Of a stretch of DNA of 17,901 bases, positions 1 to 6,910 are shown one piece after another; the stretch's first letter is position 1, and the number at the start of each line of letters is the position of its first letter. Location: positions 795-18,695 of the forward strand of contig DMLA01000204.1 of assembly GCA_003453555.1 (NCBI GenBank). The letters run 5' to 3'. Made by a program: the position numbers and the translations under genes. This stretch comes from Chloroflexota bacterium (GTDB lineage: Bacteria > Chloroflexota > Anaerolineae > UBA7937). A model generated the notes under the pieces. It saw only the letters and a program-made list of their open reading frames with translations. It was not told where the DNA came from and searched no databases.

Positions 1-19
1 ACAATGAGAGATCTGAAGG

Positions 20-48
20 TTGACAAATGAGGCAAGATAATGTATACT
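20..48 (+). promoter_or_regulatory. Near-consensus sigma70 promoter of the GntR regulator gene
   Basis: A perfect -35 box TTGACA (20-25) is separated by exactly 17 bases from TATACT (43-48), a 5/6 match to the -10 consensus. Transcription would begin around 55, about 35 bases before the regulator's start codon. It is the best promoter in the window. The inverted repeat at 45-61 overlaps its -10 box and probable start site, which suggests autoregulation (inference). Confidence 0.75.
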
Positions 49-80
49 AATTTATTAGGTATGACAGGATGACAAGATAA
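21..80 (+). repeat. Imperfect direct repeat flanking the regulator promoter
   Basis: Two copies of a roughly 20-base unit lie at 21-40 and 62-80. Both begin TGACA and both end in the same octamer CAAGATAA (33-40 and 73-80). The octamers are 40 bases apart, close to four helical turns, and bracket the -10 box and predicted start site. This could be a pair of same-face regulator sites, but AT-rich chance similarity remains possible. Confidence 0.4.
45..61. promoter_or_regulatory. Candidate operator (inverted repeat) over the -10/start site
   Basis: CTAAT (47-51) and ATTAG (54-58) form a perfect 5-base inverted repeat around a 2-base centre, with partial extension to TA at 45-46 and TA at 60-61. 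It overlaps the TATACT box. GntR/HutC dimers bind short AT-rich palindromes and often repress their own promoter. Assignment as this regulator's operator is inference from position. Confidence 0.35.
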
Positions 81-90
81 AGGGTGGACG

Positions 91-924
91 ATGATAGAGG
101 ATTACCTCACTGCAGCAAAAGCCATTAGGCGGGATAGCCCTGTCCCTTATTACTATCAGCTCGAAGAGTTCTTAAAAGAGCAGATCGAAAACGGGACGTG
201 GGAACCAGGGCAGCAGATCCCGTCGGAAGCAGAACTCTGCGAAGCCTTCGATGTCAGTAGAACGGTGGTCCGACAGGCACTCAATGAGCTTGTCCACGAA
301 GGCGTATTGTATCGGAGGAAGGGAAAGGGCACCTTCGTGGCCGAACCAAAAATCCGTGAGAGCCTGGTTCAGCACCTAACGGGTTTTTTCGAGGATACGG
401 TGGCCCTAGGATTGAAACCCTCGACGAAGGTGCTGGCCCAGAAAGTTATCCCTGCACCGCCGAAAATTGCAGACGGGCTGGGCTTAAAAGGGGGCGAGCC
501 GGTGATCATGATCGATCGCTTGCGGTTTGTCGATGGTGAGCCGATCGTCCTAGTGATCACTTATGTCCCCTATGAACTCTGTCCTGAGCTTATTAATGAG
601 GATCTTTCTACCCAATCCTTATACGCGATATTAGAGAAAAAGTACGGGTTAGAATTGGTCTATGGCCGTCGTACGTTGGAAGCTGTGGCTGCTACAAAAG
701 AAGAGGCCAAGCTCTTAGAGATCGAGGAGGGCGACCCCATAGTTCTGTTGAGGAGCATCAGCTACCTGAAGGATGGCCGACCTATTGAGTACTTTAAAGC
801 AAAACACCGGGGCGATAGGAGCAGGTTTGAGGTAGAGCTCGTGCGCCCCGGGAAAGCAAGGGAACTTTTACCCGACGATATTTTCTCTTTCAAAAATCTG
901 CCCCGAAGCAATACCTTGGGTTGA
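91..924 (+). CDS. GntR-family (HutC/UTRA subfamily) transcriptional regulator
   Basis: This is a 277-residue cytoplasmic DNA-binding regulator, probably controlling the sugar cluster downstream. Residues about 15-85 form the GntR winged helix (SPVPYYYQLEEF, then the helix-turn-helix with PSEAEL and SRTVVRQAL, then the wing GKGTFV). Residues about 95-250 match the UTRA ligand-binding domain, with LTGF, EPVIMIDRLRFVDGEPI and a closing PIEYF. UTRA domains typically bind a small sugar phosphate or related metabolite that releases the protein from its operator. Length is slightly over the usual 240-250 because of a C-terminal tail of about 25 residues. ATG at 91 is preceded by AGGGTGG (81-87), a usable but close ribosome site. 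It stands alone, with 249 bases before the binding-protein gene. Its GC content is lower than that of most catabolic genes here. The family is sure; effector and targets are unknown. Confidence 0.93.
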   Translation: MIEDYLTAAKAIRRDSPVPYYYQLEEFLKEQIENGTWEPGQQIPSEAELCEAFDVSRTVVRQALNELVHEGVLYRRKGKGTFVAEPKIRESLVQHLTGFFEDTVALGLKPSTKVLAQKVIPAPPKIADGLGLKGGEPVIMIDRLRFVDGEPIVLVITYVPYELCPELINEDLSTQSLYAILEKKYGLELVYGRRTLEAVAATKEEAKLLEIEEGDPIVLLRSISYLKDGRPIEYFKAKHRGDRSRFEVELVRPGKARELLPDDIFSFKNLPRSNTLG

Positions 925-1045
925 TGGCTATGTTCAGGAGTAACCCACTCTGCTAGGCAATGGGTGGTTGCTATCAGGGTTGACTTTTGGCTATTTGATG
1001 ATTGAAGGCGGGTATCCAGCTACTGGGTTCAGAGCACAAGCTAGG

Positions 1046-1073
1046 TTGACGTGCTTTGAGGATTGTCTATGCA
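1046..1073 (+). promoter_or_regulatory. Weak candidate promoter for the ABC transporter segment
   Basis: TTGACG (1046-1051) lies 16 bases from TATGCA (1068-1073), a poor -10. A second GGTTGAC word occurs at 978-984 without a matching -10 box, and the same word contains the -35 of the regulator promoter (18-24). The 249-base gap between the regulator and the binding-protein start is the natural place for the transporter promoter. A short hairpin (ACCCA 943-947 with TGGGT 961-965) lies nearer the regulator's end but has no U-tract. Confidence 0.3.
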
Positions 1074-1155
1074 TCCTTAGTTGAGAGGAGTTCAGAGAAA
1101 GGGGGTGAGGGAGAGAGGAGATTACCAGATGAGTCAGGAAGTACCGCTATCTCAA

Positions 1156-1163
1156 AAGGAGGG
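1156..1163 (+). promoter_or_regulatory. Ribosome-binding site that decides the binding-protein start
   Basis: AAGGAGGG precedes ATG 1174 by 10 bases. A competing site, GAGAGGAG at 1113-1120, would serve an in-frame ATG at 1129. I prefer 1174 because it places a normal 24-residue lipoprotein signal at the N-terminus, and because codons 1129-1173 lack the G/C third-position bias that begins right after 1174. Confidence 0.55.
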
Positions 1164-1173
1164 AAAAGGAAAG

Positions 1174-2367
1174 ATGTCTAGCAGACTGCGCTGGGCAGGG
1201 GTCGTGGGGTTTATGGCTCTCTTGGCACTGGTGGTGGCATCGTGCGCGCCGGCGGCGACGCCGACGCCAGAGGCAGGATGCCCCGATAGAATCATCATCT
1301 GTTGGACCCCGCCCGACATCACAGGCGTCTTCAGGACAGCCACCGACTACTGGCTGCTCTCAGCCGCGGACGCCCGGACGCATGGGATCAACGTCGATGT
1401 CGTCTCTCAAGCGCCTACCAGCCACATAGCCTTCGCGGCTCAAGTGGATATCATCGAGGACTTCGTGGCCAGGGGGTGTGATGTCATCGGCATCTCCCCC
1501 ATCGAGGTCGAGGTGGTCATCCCGGCCATCCAGAAGGCCAATGAGGCTGGCATCCCGGTGATCATCGTCAACTTGCTGGAGCCTATCGCTGGTGTGGATG
1601 TGGCCTCCTACATCGGCTTCGATAACACCATAGCCGGGAGGATCTCCGCCTTCGCCCTGGTGGACTACTTCGGAGGGCCGGGCGTCCTCGGCACGGGTCG
1701 CGAGGTGGATATCGAGCCCGGCACGTATCTCGACCTGGCCTGGTGGGAGGAGCTCTACGAGACCATCACCGAGGAGGAGAGGGCTGCGGTCAAGGCCAAA
1801 GTGGCCATCATCGAGGGCATCGCCGGTGGCTTCTTCTCCCGGGCGCGGGTGAACGGCTTCCACAGCGTGGTCGATGAGTTCCCTGGCATTGAGATCGTGG
1901 GCATGTTGCCCGCCGATTGGAACCGAGAGAAGGGGATCAAGGCCGCTGAGGACTTCCTGACAGCCAACCCGCCGGGAGAGCTGGATGCTATCTGGGCCGC
2001 CTCCAACGAGATGGGCCTGGGGGCCATGCTCGCCGCCGAGGGTGCTGGTCGGCTGGAGCTTGCCGGCGAGGGCGAGGTTGGAGACGCCTACGTTGCCATC
2101 TTCACCAACGACGTCACGCCGGAGTCCGCTGACCGAGTAGCCGAGGGGAAGATGGTAGCTGAGACCCATCATGGCTTCCCGGAGTGGGGCTGGTATGGAA
2201 CCGAGTTCGGGGTGACCATGGCCTGCGGTGGGGAGGTCCCCGAGATCTTCGACATCCGGCCGCGGACCATGTATAAGGAGAACGCGCGCCTCTTCTACCC
2301 TGAGCCTGCACTGGAGTCCATCGACTGGGAGACCATTAAGGCCGGTGGATCCCCTCGCATGCACTAG
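1174..2367 (+). CDS. Sugar ABC transporter substrate-binding lipoprotein (RbsB/Peripla_BP_4 type)
   Basis: This is the extracytoplasmic receptor that captures the substrate and delivers it to the permease. Residues 1-24 are a lipoprotein signal: positively charged MSSRLRW, a hydrophobic stretch to about 22, then ASC with the lipid-attached Cys24. A Thr/Pro linker (PAATPTPEAG) follows. The remainder is a two-lobed type I periplasmic binding fold, recognisable from DVIGISPIE, the AIQKANEAGIPVIIVN strand-helix-strand, FDNTIAGR, and the second-lobe GIKAAEDFLTANPPGELDAIWAASNEMGLGA. Length is 397 residues, long for RbsB relatives (about 300); part of the excess is an acidic helical insert near WWEELYETITEEERAAVKAK. 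GC is visibly higher than in the ATPase gene. Family members bind ribose, xylose, galactose, inositol, autoinducer-2 and similar ligands, so the ligand here is open. The start could instead be 1129 (412 residues). Very confident on family. Confidence 0.92.
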   Translation: MSSRLRWAGVVGFMALLALVVASCAPAATPTPEAGCPDRIIICWTPPDITGVFRTATDYWLLSAADARTHGINVDVVSQAPTSHIAFAAQVDIIEDFVARGCDVIGISPIEVEVVIPAIQKANEAGIPVIIVNLLEPIAGVDVASYIGFDNTIAGRISAFALVDYFGGPGVLGTGREVDIEPGTYLDLAWWEELYETITEEERAAVKAKVAIIEGIAGGFFSRARVNGFHSVVDEFPGIEIVGMLPADWNREKGIKAAEDFLTANPPGELDAIWAASNEMGLGAMLAAEGAGRLELAGEGEVGDAYVAIFTNDVTPESADRVAEGKMVAETHHGFPEWGWYGTEFGVTMACGGEVPEIFDIRPRTMYKENARLFYPEPALESIDWETIKAGGSPRMH

Positions 2368-2390
2368 CCAGCATGCTGACTCTGGGACAA

Positions 2391-2465
2391 GGAAGGATCG
2401 CCTCCCGAAAAAGAGGCGATCCTTCCCCCCGAAGGGGAACTGAAGCCTCCTACGGGGTTGGGCTT
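2391..2465 (+). other. Intercistronic hairpin cluster after the binding-protein gene
   Basis: A perfect 14-bp stem is formed by 2391-2404 and 2413-2426 around an 8-base loop (CCGAAAAA). It is followed by C residues rather than U, so it is not a classical intrinsic terminator. A second hairpin, TTCCCC (2423-2428) with GGGGAA (2434-2439), uses bases of the first stem's right arm and is mutually exclusive with it. A weaker third pairing is AAGCC (2443-2447) with GGCTT (2461-2465). Stable hairpins after binding-protein genes commonly protect the upstream mRNA so the receptor is made in excess over the ATPase and permease. That role is inferred here. Confidence 0.7.
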
Positions 2466-2488
2466 TAGACGCGCGGAAGGAGAGGAGG

Positions 2489-3250
2489 ATGAGGCTAGCG
2501 GGTAAAGTTGCTATCATCACAGGCGCAGGCGCAGGGATTGGTCGTGCCACCGCTCTCCTTTTCGCCAGGGAGGGGGCCGAGGTCGTGGTTGCCGATTGTG
2601 ATCCAGAGAAGGGAGCTGAGACCGTTAGCCTCATCAAGGAAAACGGTGGGGCGGCCATATTTGTTCAAGTGGATGTGTCCAAAGCAGCCGATGTGAAGAA
2701 GATGGTGAAGACAAGCGTCGAGAGATACGGTAAACTCGACATTTTGATAAATAATGCCGGAATTTACGCACAAGCCGATGTGGTGGAGGCTGCGGAAGAG
2801 GAGTGGGATCGGCTCTTGGATGTGAACCTGAAGGGGGTCTTCCTCTGTTCTAAGTACTCTATCCCTGAGATGATCAAGGGTGGGGGCGGCACTATTGTCA
2901 ACATCGGCTCTGAGGCCGGAATCGTCGGCATCAAGAACCAGGTAGCCTATAACGTATCGAAGAGCGGGGTCATAGCCTTGACCAAGAGTATGGCCATAGA
3001 TTTCGCCGCCCATAACATCAGGGTCAATTGTGTATGCCCTGGTACCACAGAGACACCCTTGGTTAAGGCAGCCCTGGAAAGAGCGCCAGACCCGGCAGCG
3101 GCACGCCGCGCTCTGGAAGAGGTCCGCCCTGCCAACAGGCTGGGGCGGCCAGAGGAGATAGCCGCCGGCATCCTCTATCTGGCCTCCGATGAGTCCCTTT
3201 ACGCCACGGGTTCGATACTCTCTATCGATGGGGGTTATACGGCCCAATAG
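2489..3250 (+). CDS. Short-chain dehydrogenase/reductase (SDR), probable polyol/sugar dehydrogenase
   Basis: A classical SDR of 253 residues, the normal family length, expected to be a cytoplasmic tetrameric NAD(P)-dependent oxidoreductase. The nucleotide-binding motif TGAGAGIG spans 11-18. Asp36 at the end of the second strand favours NAD over NADP. NNAG is at 88-91. The catalytic tetrad is Asn113, Ser141, Tyr154 and Lys158 (YNVSK). The C-terminus has PEEIA, LASDES and SIDGG. AAGGAG (2478-2483) lies 5 bases before ATG 2489. It lies between the binding-protein and ATPase genes of the importer, so it likely oxidises the imported polyol or sugar in the first step (inference). SDRs of this type are often labelled FabG-like, but the context argues against fatty-acid synthesis. 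The second SDR at 15910 is a paralog with the same active-site numbering. Confidence 0.9.
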   Translation: MRLAGKVAIITGAGAGIGRATALLFAREGAEVVVADCDPEKGAETVSLIKENGGAAIFVQVDVSKAADVKKMVKTSVERYGKLDILINNAGIYAQADVVEAAEEEWDRLLDVNLKGVFLCSKYSIPEMIKGGGGTIVNIGSEAGIVGIKNQVAYNVSKSGVIALTKSMAIDFAAHNIRVNCVCPGTTETPLVKAALERAPDPAAARRALEEVRPANRLGRPEEIAAGILYLASDESLYATGSILSIDGGYTAQ

Positions 3251-3261
3251 AGGTTCTCAAT

Positions 3262-3290
3262 TTGTAGGTGAAGTTAAGCAGTGGTAGAAT
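3262..3290 (+). promoter_or_regulatory. Weak candidate promoter upstream of the ATPase gene
   Basis: TTGTAG (3262-3267) and TAGAAT (3285-3290) are 17 bases apart inside the 105-base gap between the SDR and ATPase genes. The -10 matches consensus at 5 of 6 positions, the -35 at only 3. The gap is long for an otherwise close-packed operon, which is the main reason to list it. Confidence 0.25.
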
Positions 3291-3355
3291 ATTATAGGAA
3301 CGTAGTGCCTATTCCCCGGTAGGAGATTTCATCCAGCAAGGAGGTTACGCAAGTC

Positions 3356-4846
3356 ATGTCTTCTTCGCTCATCTTGCGGGCTGAGGCGATTGACAAGAGC
3401 TACCCGGGCGTCCACGCTCTTGATCATGTGGATTTCGACCTCTACGAGGGAGAGGTCCATGCTCTTCTAGGCGAGAACGGTGCGGGTAAGTCAACCTTCA
3501 TGAAGATCCTCAGCGGCTCTCTGCCGAAGGATAGTGGTCGGATTTTCCTTCGTGGCCAGGAGGTCGACATCGTAGGTCCGTATCATGCTCGGGAATTGGG
3601 GATAGGCATGGTTTATCAAGAACTAAGCGTCATCCCTGGTCTTAGTGTAGCCGAAAACATTTTCCTGGGCAGACTCCCCAAGCGTAAACCGTTGGGGACT
3701 GTCGACTGGTCCGAAGCGATGTCCCAGGCCAAGAGGATCCTGGACGATTTAGGTGTCGATGTCGACCCCCGGGAACGTGTCGGCAATCTCAGCATGGGCG
3801 AACAGCAATTGACCGAGATCGCCAAGGCTTTGTCCATGAAGGCGCAGATCCTGCTGTTGGATGAGCCCTCATCAGCCCTATCCGATGAGGAGCGAGAGCG
3901 GCTTTTCAGCATCATGCGAGGGCTTCAAGAGAGGGGGGTAGCGATCATCTATGTCTCCCACCGGTTGGTCGAGGTTCCCCAGATCGGCCAGCGAGTGACC
4001 GTTCTTCGTGATGGCGCGAAGGTAGGCACCCTCCCGGTGGACCAGGCTGATGAAGCCACCTTGATTCGGATGATGGTGGGCAGGGAACTGAGGGAGAAGT
4101 TCCCCAAGGATGAGATACAGCGGGGTAAAGAGATCTTGCGGATTCAGGGTCTGACGGTCAGGGGCGTATTGAACAATCTCAACCTGAATCTATACGAGGG
4201 CGAGATTCTGGGCATCTTTGGCGTATTGGGAGCGGGTCGCACAGATTTTGCTCGTGCCCTCTTTGGGGTTGATCCCATTGATAGCGGTGAGGTCTTTCTC
4301 AACGGGAGGAAGATCAACATTTCTTGCCCTTCCGATGCTATTGAATTAGGTTTGGGTTATCTAACCGAGGACAGAAAGGATGGCCTTATACTACGGCTAA
4401 CCATTCCGGCCAACATCACCTTGGCCAGTTTGAAAAGGATCTCCCGGCTTGGTTTCCTGAACCAGGGGGAAGAAAGGGCGACAGCAGAGAAATATGTGAA
4501 AGAATTGGACATCCATACACCTAAATTGGATCAGAAAGTCGAGTTCCTCAGCGGTGGCAATCAGCAAAAGGTTGCGTTGGCCAAGTGGTTGTGTAGCCGG
4601 GCGAAAGTATTGATTTTCGACGAGCCTACCAGAGGGATCGATGTCGGGGCCAAGATAGAGGTCTTCCGTTTGATGAACGACCTGGCCAAGCAGGGAGTGG
4701 GGATTATTATGCTTTCCTCCGAGTTGCCAGAGGTTTTGGCTATGGCTGACCGTATTCTGGTGATGGCTGGTGGGTCCTTTACGGCCGAGTATGCAAGGGG
4801 CCAGGCATCCCAGGAAGATCTCATGAGAGATGCTGTAGTGAAGTAA
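3356..4846 (+). CDS. Sugar ABC transporter ATP-binding protein, double NBD (RbsA/MglA/XylG type)
   Basis: This is the cytoplasmic ATPase that powers the importer, 496 residues with two fused nucleotide-binding domains. NBD1: Walker A GENGAGKST (39-47), Q-loop Gln88 (VYQELS), signature LSMGEQQ (145-151), Walker B ILLLDEP (165-171) and switch His in VSHRL. NBD2: a degenerate P-loop GVLGAGRT (289-296) lacking the Walker lysine, intact signature LSGGNQQK (398-405) and Walker B VLIFDEP (418-424), followed by TRGIDVGAK. The mix of one competent and one degenerate P-loop is normal for this carbohydrate-uptake family, as is the length. AAGGAGG (3338-3344) precedes ATG 3356 by 11 bases. The permease gene follows after 15 bases, so the two are co-translated. 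Substrate cannot be told from the ATPase. Confidence 0.96.
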   Translation: MSSSLILRAEAIDKSYPGVHALDHVDFDLYEGEVHALLGENGAGKSTFMKILSGSLPKDSGRIFLRGQEVDIVGPYHARELGIGMVYQELSVIPGLSVAENIFLGRLPKRKPLGTVDWSEAMSQAKRILDDLGVDVDPRERVGNLSMGEQQLTEIAKALSMKAQILLLDEPSSALSDEERERLFSIMRGLQERGVAIIYVSHRLVEVPQIGQRVTVLRDGAKVGTLPVDQADEATLIRMMVGRELREKFPKDEIQRGKEILRIQGLTVRGVLNNLNLNLYEGEILGIFGVLGAGRTDFARALFGVDPIDSGEVFLNGRKINISCPSDAIELGLGYLTEDRKDGLILRLTIPANITLASLKRISRLGFLNQGEERATAEKYVKELDIHTPKLDQKVEFLSGGNQQKVALAKWLCSRAKVLIFDEPTRGIDVGAKIEVFRLMNDLAKQGVGIIMLSSELPEVLAMADRILVMAGGSFTAEYARGQASQEDLMRDAVVK

Positions 4847-4861
4847 GAAAGGAGCGCACAA

Positions 4862-5896
4862 ATGGCTAAGAATCCTTCGGAACCCAGGGTTTCAGCCTTG
4901 GGACGGGTTGGAGCATGGGTAGCCACGCCTCAACTGAGGGTACGGCTTGGGATCAGGGCCGTACTGGTGTTTGCTGTGCTTCTATTTATCTACTACGTCT
5001 CGACGGCGCCCCGTTTCTTCAGCGTTACCAATGCAACCAACCTGGGAGCGCGAACAGCCCCGGACATCATCCTGGCCGTGGGCCAGACGATGGTCATCAT
5101 CCAGGCGGGCATTGACTTGTCTGTAGGAGCCGTCCTCGCCTTTTCAGGCTCCTTGGCTTCGGTAGCCTATTGTTACTGGGGCCTCCCCGTTTGGCCGGCA
5201 ATGCTGCTTGGCCTGGCAGCCGGAGCCCTGCTGGGTTTCATCAATGGCCTGATTATCACCAAGGGAAGGATCCCCGATTTTATTGCTACCTTGGGGATGA
5301 TGGTTACAGCCCGTGGCGTGGCCCTGATCCTGACCGGCGGGTTGCCCGTTCCCTCCCACCTGACAGCCATCACTCTCAAGGCTTATCTGCCCCAGGAGAT
5401 CATCTGGCTGGGGAGCGGGGATATCCTCGGCTTCCCAACAGGGGCCCTCATTGCCTTGCTCATCGTCGCCGCCGGTTGGGTGATCTTGATGCACACCGGA
5501 TTCGGGCGTGCCCTCTTCGCCGTTGGCGGGAATAGGGAGGCGGCCAGGGTCTCGGGCATCAATGTTGACCGCACCAAGATCATGACCTACACCCTCATGG
5601 GGTTGCTGGCAGCGCTCGCTGGCCTAGTGCTGGTCGGACGTATGAACTCCGCCAACGCCTTGATGGGAGATGGAACGGAGTTGCAAAGCATTGCTGCCGT
5701 GGTCATCGGTGGAACCAACCTCTTCGGTGGCGAGGGCGGCGTTATCGGCTCATTGCTCGGCGCTCTCATCATGGGCATCCTGCGCAACGTTTTGAACCTA
5801 CACAACATGCAAGACTTTGCCCAGCGGGTGGTCATGGGCTTGCTGATCATCGGGGTCGTCCTCTTCGATCAATTGCGACGAAGATACGGCGCTTGA
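4862..5896 (+). CDS. Sugar ABC transporter permease (RbsC type, BPD_transp_2)
   Basis: Inner-membrane channel subunit of 344 residues. About eight or more hydrophobic segments are visible: roughly 25-45, 60-85, 93-117, 125-150, 182-212, 237-258, 272-305 and 315-335. AGIDLSVGA matches the RbsC hallmark GGIDLSVG. GRALFAVGGNREAARVSGINV (about 214-234) is the cytoplasmic coupling loop that contacts the ATPase. GEGGVIGSLLGALIMGIL is the usual late membrane motif. Only one permease gene is present, so a homodimer working with the double ATPase is expected, as in ribose transport. AAAGGAG (4848-4854) stands 7 bases before ATG 4862. A terminator-like hairpin begins 35 bases after the stop codon, closing the transporter segment. 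Confidence 0.95.
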   Translation: MAKNPSEPRVSALGRVGAWVATPQLRVRLGIRAVLVFAVLLFIYYVSTAPRFFSVTNATNLGARTAPDIILAVGQTMVIIQAGIDLSVGAVLAFSGSLASVAYCYWGLPVWPAMLLGLAAGALLGFINGLIITKGRIPDFIATLGMMVTARGVALILTGGLPVPSHLTAITLKAYLPQEIIWLGSGDILGFPTGALIALLIVAAGWVILMHTGFGRALFAVGGNREAARVSGINVDRTKIMTYTLMGLLAALAGLVLVGRMNSANALMGDGTELQSIAAVVIGGTNLFGGEGGVIGSLLGALIMGILRNVLNLHNMQDFAQRVVMGLLIIGVVLFDQLRRRYGA

Positions 5897-5930
5897 GTCT
5901 CGTTTATTCTGGTCATGGAAGTGGGTTTCT

Positions 5931-5974
5931 GTGGGGGGCTCTTGAGGAGACGCGAGAGGCACCCCCACTTTTCT
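5931..5974 (+). terminator. Terminator-like hairpin after the permease gene
   Basis: GTGGGGG (5931-5937) pairs with CCCCCAC (5962-5968). The stem continues through GC and TCT against AGA and GC with single-base bulges, and closes over the short loop around 5943-5954. TTTTCT (5969-5974) follows. The G/C-rich stem plus a short U-run suits an intrinsic terminator, perhaps leaky since the U-run is only four. No clear promoter is visible between it and the next gene at 6025, so read-through may feed the catabolic genes. Confidence 0.65.
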
Positions 5975-6024
5975 CCCCATCTAAACGACAATCGAAGAGG
6001 TCTGGTTGAGGAAAGGAGCAGGCC

Positions 6025-6090
6025 ATGAAGTACTCCATCAGCAACTGGATCTACGGTGATGAGCCCCTGCGGAAGACCTTCGAGCGCCTG
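6025..6090 (+). repeat. 5'-end identical block, copy 1
   Basis: The first 22 codons here are base-for-base identical to 6911-6976. The identity extends 4 bases upstream (GGCC), giving 70 identical bases. Directly after it, synonymous differences appear at once (TAT/TAC, GAC/GAT). Confidence 0.9.
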
Positions 6091-6891
6091 CAAAAGTATG
6101 GCTACGACGGCCTGGAACTGGTGGGCGAGCCCCAGCGCTATGACATCCAGGAGGTCAGAGAGCTCTGCCAGGAGTTCGGGCTCTCCGTCCTCTCCGTCCT
6201 CGGCTGGGCCATCTGGCCACTGGAAAGGGACCTGGCACATCCAGACCCCCAGATGCGTCAGAAGGCCTTGAACTATGCCGCCGAATGCGTGGATCTGGCG
6301 ATTGCCGTAGGGGCCCCCCTCGTGGTGGTCATCCCCGCCTCGGCGGGGAGAACAAGCCCCATCGGCCAACCGGATAGTGAGAAGGCTTGGAAAGAGGCGG
6401 TGGCGAGGGAATGGGGCTACGCCGTGGAATCGGTGCGGAAAGCGGCCGCCTACGCCGAGCAGAAGAGCCTGCTCCTGGCCATCGAGCCTATCAACCGCTA
6501 CGAGAGCTTCCTGGTCAACAGCACCGCTCAAGGGCTCCGCTTCATCCGGGAGGTGAACTCCCCGGCGGTCAGGCTTCACCTGGACACCTTTCATATGAAC
6601 ATAGAGGACCGAGACCCGGCCGTGGCCATCCGCGAGGCGGGGAGCCTCCTGGTCAACATGCACGTCTCCGATAGCCAACGCGGGCCAGTAGGCCATGGGC
6701 ACACCGATTTCGCGGCCATCATGAAGGCTCTGAAGGAGATCGGCTACCAGGGTGCCCTGACCATGGAACCCCTGCCCCCGGAGCCCAATGCCCTCCTGAG
6801 TGTTCGCATGGAGGGGTATAAGTCCCTGCGGGACACTTACGCCGAAGAGTGCATCACCCGGCTACGGGCCTACGAGAAAGCGACCAGTTGA
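6025..6891 (+). CDS. Ketose 3-epimerase-like sugar isomerase/epimerase (AP_endonuc_2 TIM barrel), copy 1
   Basis: A 288-residue metal-dependent TIM barrel of the sugar isomerase/epimerase family, closest in motif to D-tagatose/D-psicose 3-epimerases. Every active-site position of Pseudomonas cichorii D-tagatose 3-epimerase recurs with a constant offset of two: metal ligands Glu154 (EPINRYE), Asp187 (LDTFHMNIE), His213 and Glu248 (MEPLPP), plus Glu160, His190 and Arg219. These enzymes interconvert C3-epimeric ketoses, for example fructose/psicose or tagatose/sorbose, using Mn or Co. Relatives also isomerise inososes (IolE/IolI) or act on erythrulose or ribulose, so the substrate is open. AAAGGAG (6012-6018) precedes ATG 6025 by 6 bases. 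The paralog follows after 19 bases. The dehydrogenases and kinase nearby support ketose interconversion between oxidation and phosphorylation. Confidence 0.88.
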   Translation: MKYSISNWIYGDEPLRKTFERLQKYGYDGLELVGEPQRYDIQEVRELCQEFGLSVLSVLGWAIWPLERDLAHPDPQMRQKALNYAAECVDLAIAVGAPLVVVIPASAGRTSPIGQPDSEKAWKEAVAREWGYAVESVRKAAAYAEQKSLLLAIEPINRYESFLVNSTAQGLRFIREVNSPAVRLHLDTFHMNIEDRDPAVAIREAGSLLVNMHVSDSQRGPVGHGHTDFAAIMKALKEIGYQGALTMEPLPPEPNALLSVRMEGYKSLRDTYAEECITRLRAYEKATS

Positions 6892-6910
6892 GGCCTCAGG
6901 AGGTCTGGCC

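Noticed and set aside
1081..1173. TTG 1081 or ATG 1129 as the binding-protein start
   Set aside because: TTG 1081 gives a 54-residue pre-lipobox region. ATG 1129 has a fair ribosome site and cannot be excluded, but ATG 1174 gives a normal signal peptide and marks where coding bias begins.
2391..2426. Hairpin after the receptor gene as an intrinsic terminator
   Set aside because: The stem is followed by a run of C, not U, and the SDR gene follows with no clear promoter.
1360..2658. Long open frame on the - strand (432 codons) opposite the binding-protein gene
   Set aside because: It is the antisense shadow of a G/C-biased gene. The + strand product has a lipoprotein signal and a clear binding fold; the antisense translation has no recognisable domain or ribosome site.
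2495..3247. Open frame on the - strand covering the whole first SDR gene
   Set aside because: The + strand SDR has all catalytic motifs; the antisense product is low-complexity and unrecognisable.
5869..6702. 277-codon - strand frame across the permease end and first epimerase
   Set aside because: It runs through the terminator hairpin and antisense to a well-supported epimerase; it has no family resemblance.
6800..6910. N-terminal extension of the second epimerase from ATG 6800
   Set aside because: It overlaps the upstream gene, has no ribosome site and is absent from the paralog; ATG 6911 has AGGAGG and matches the paralog's start exactly.
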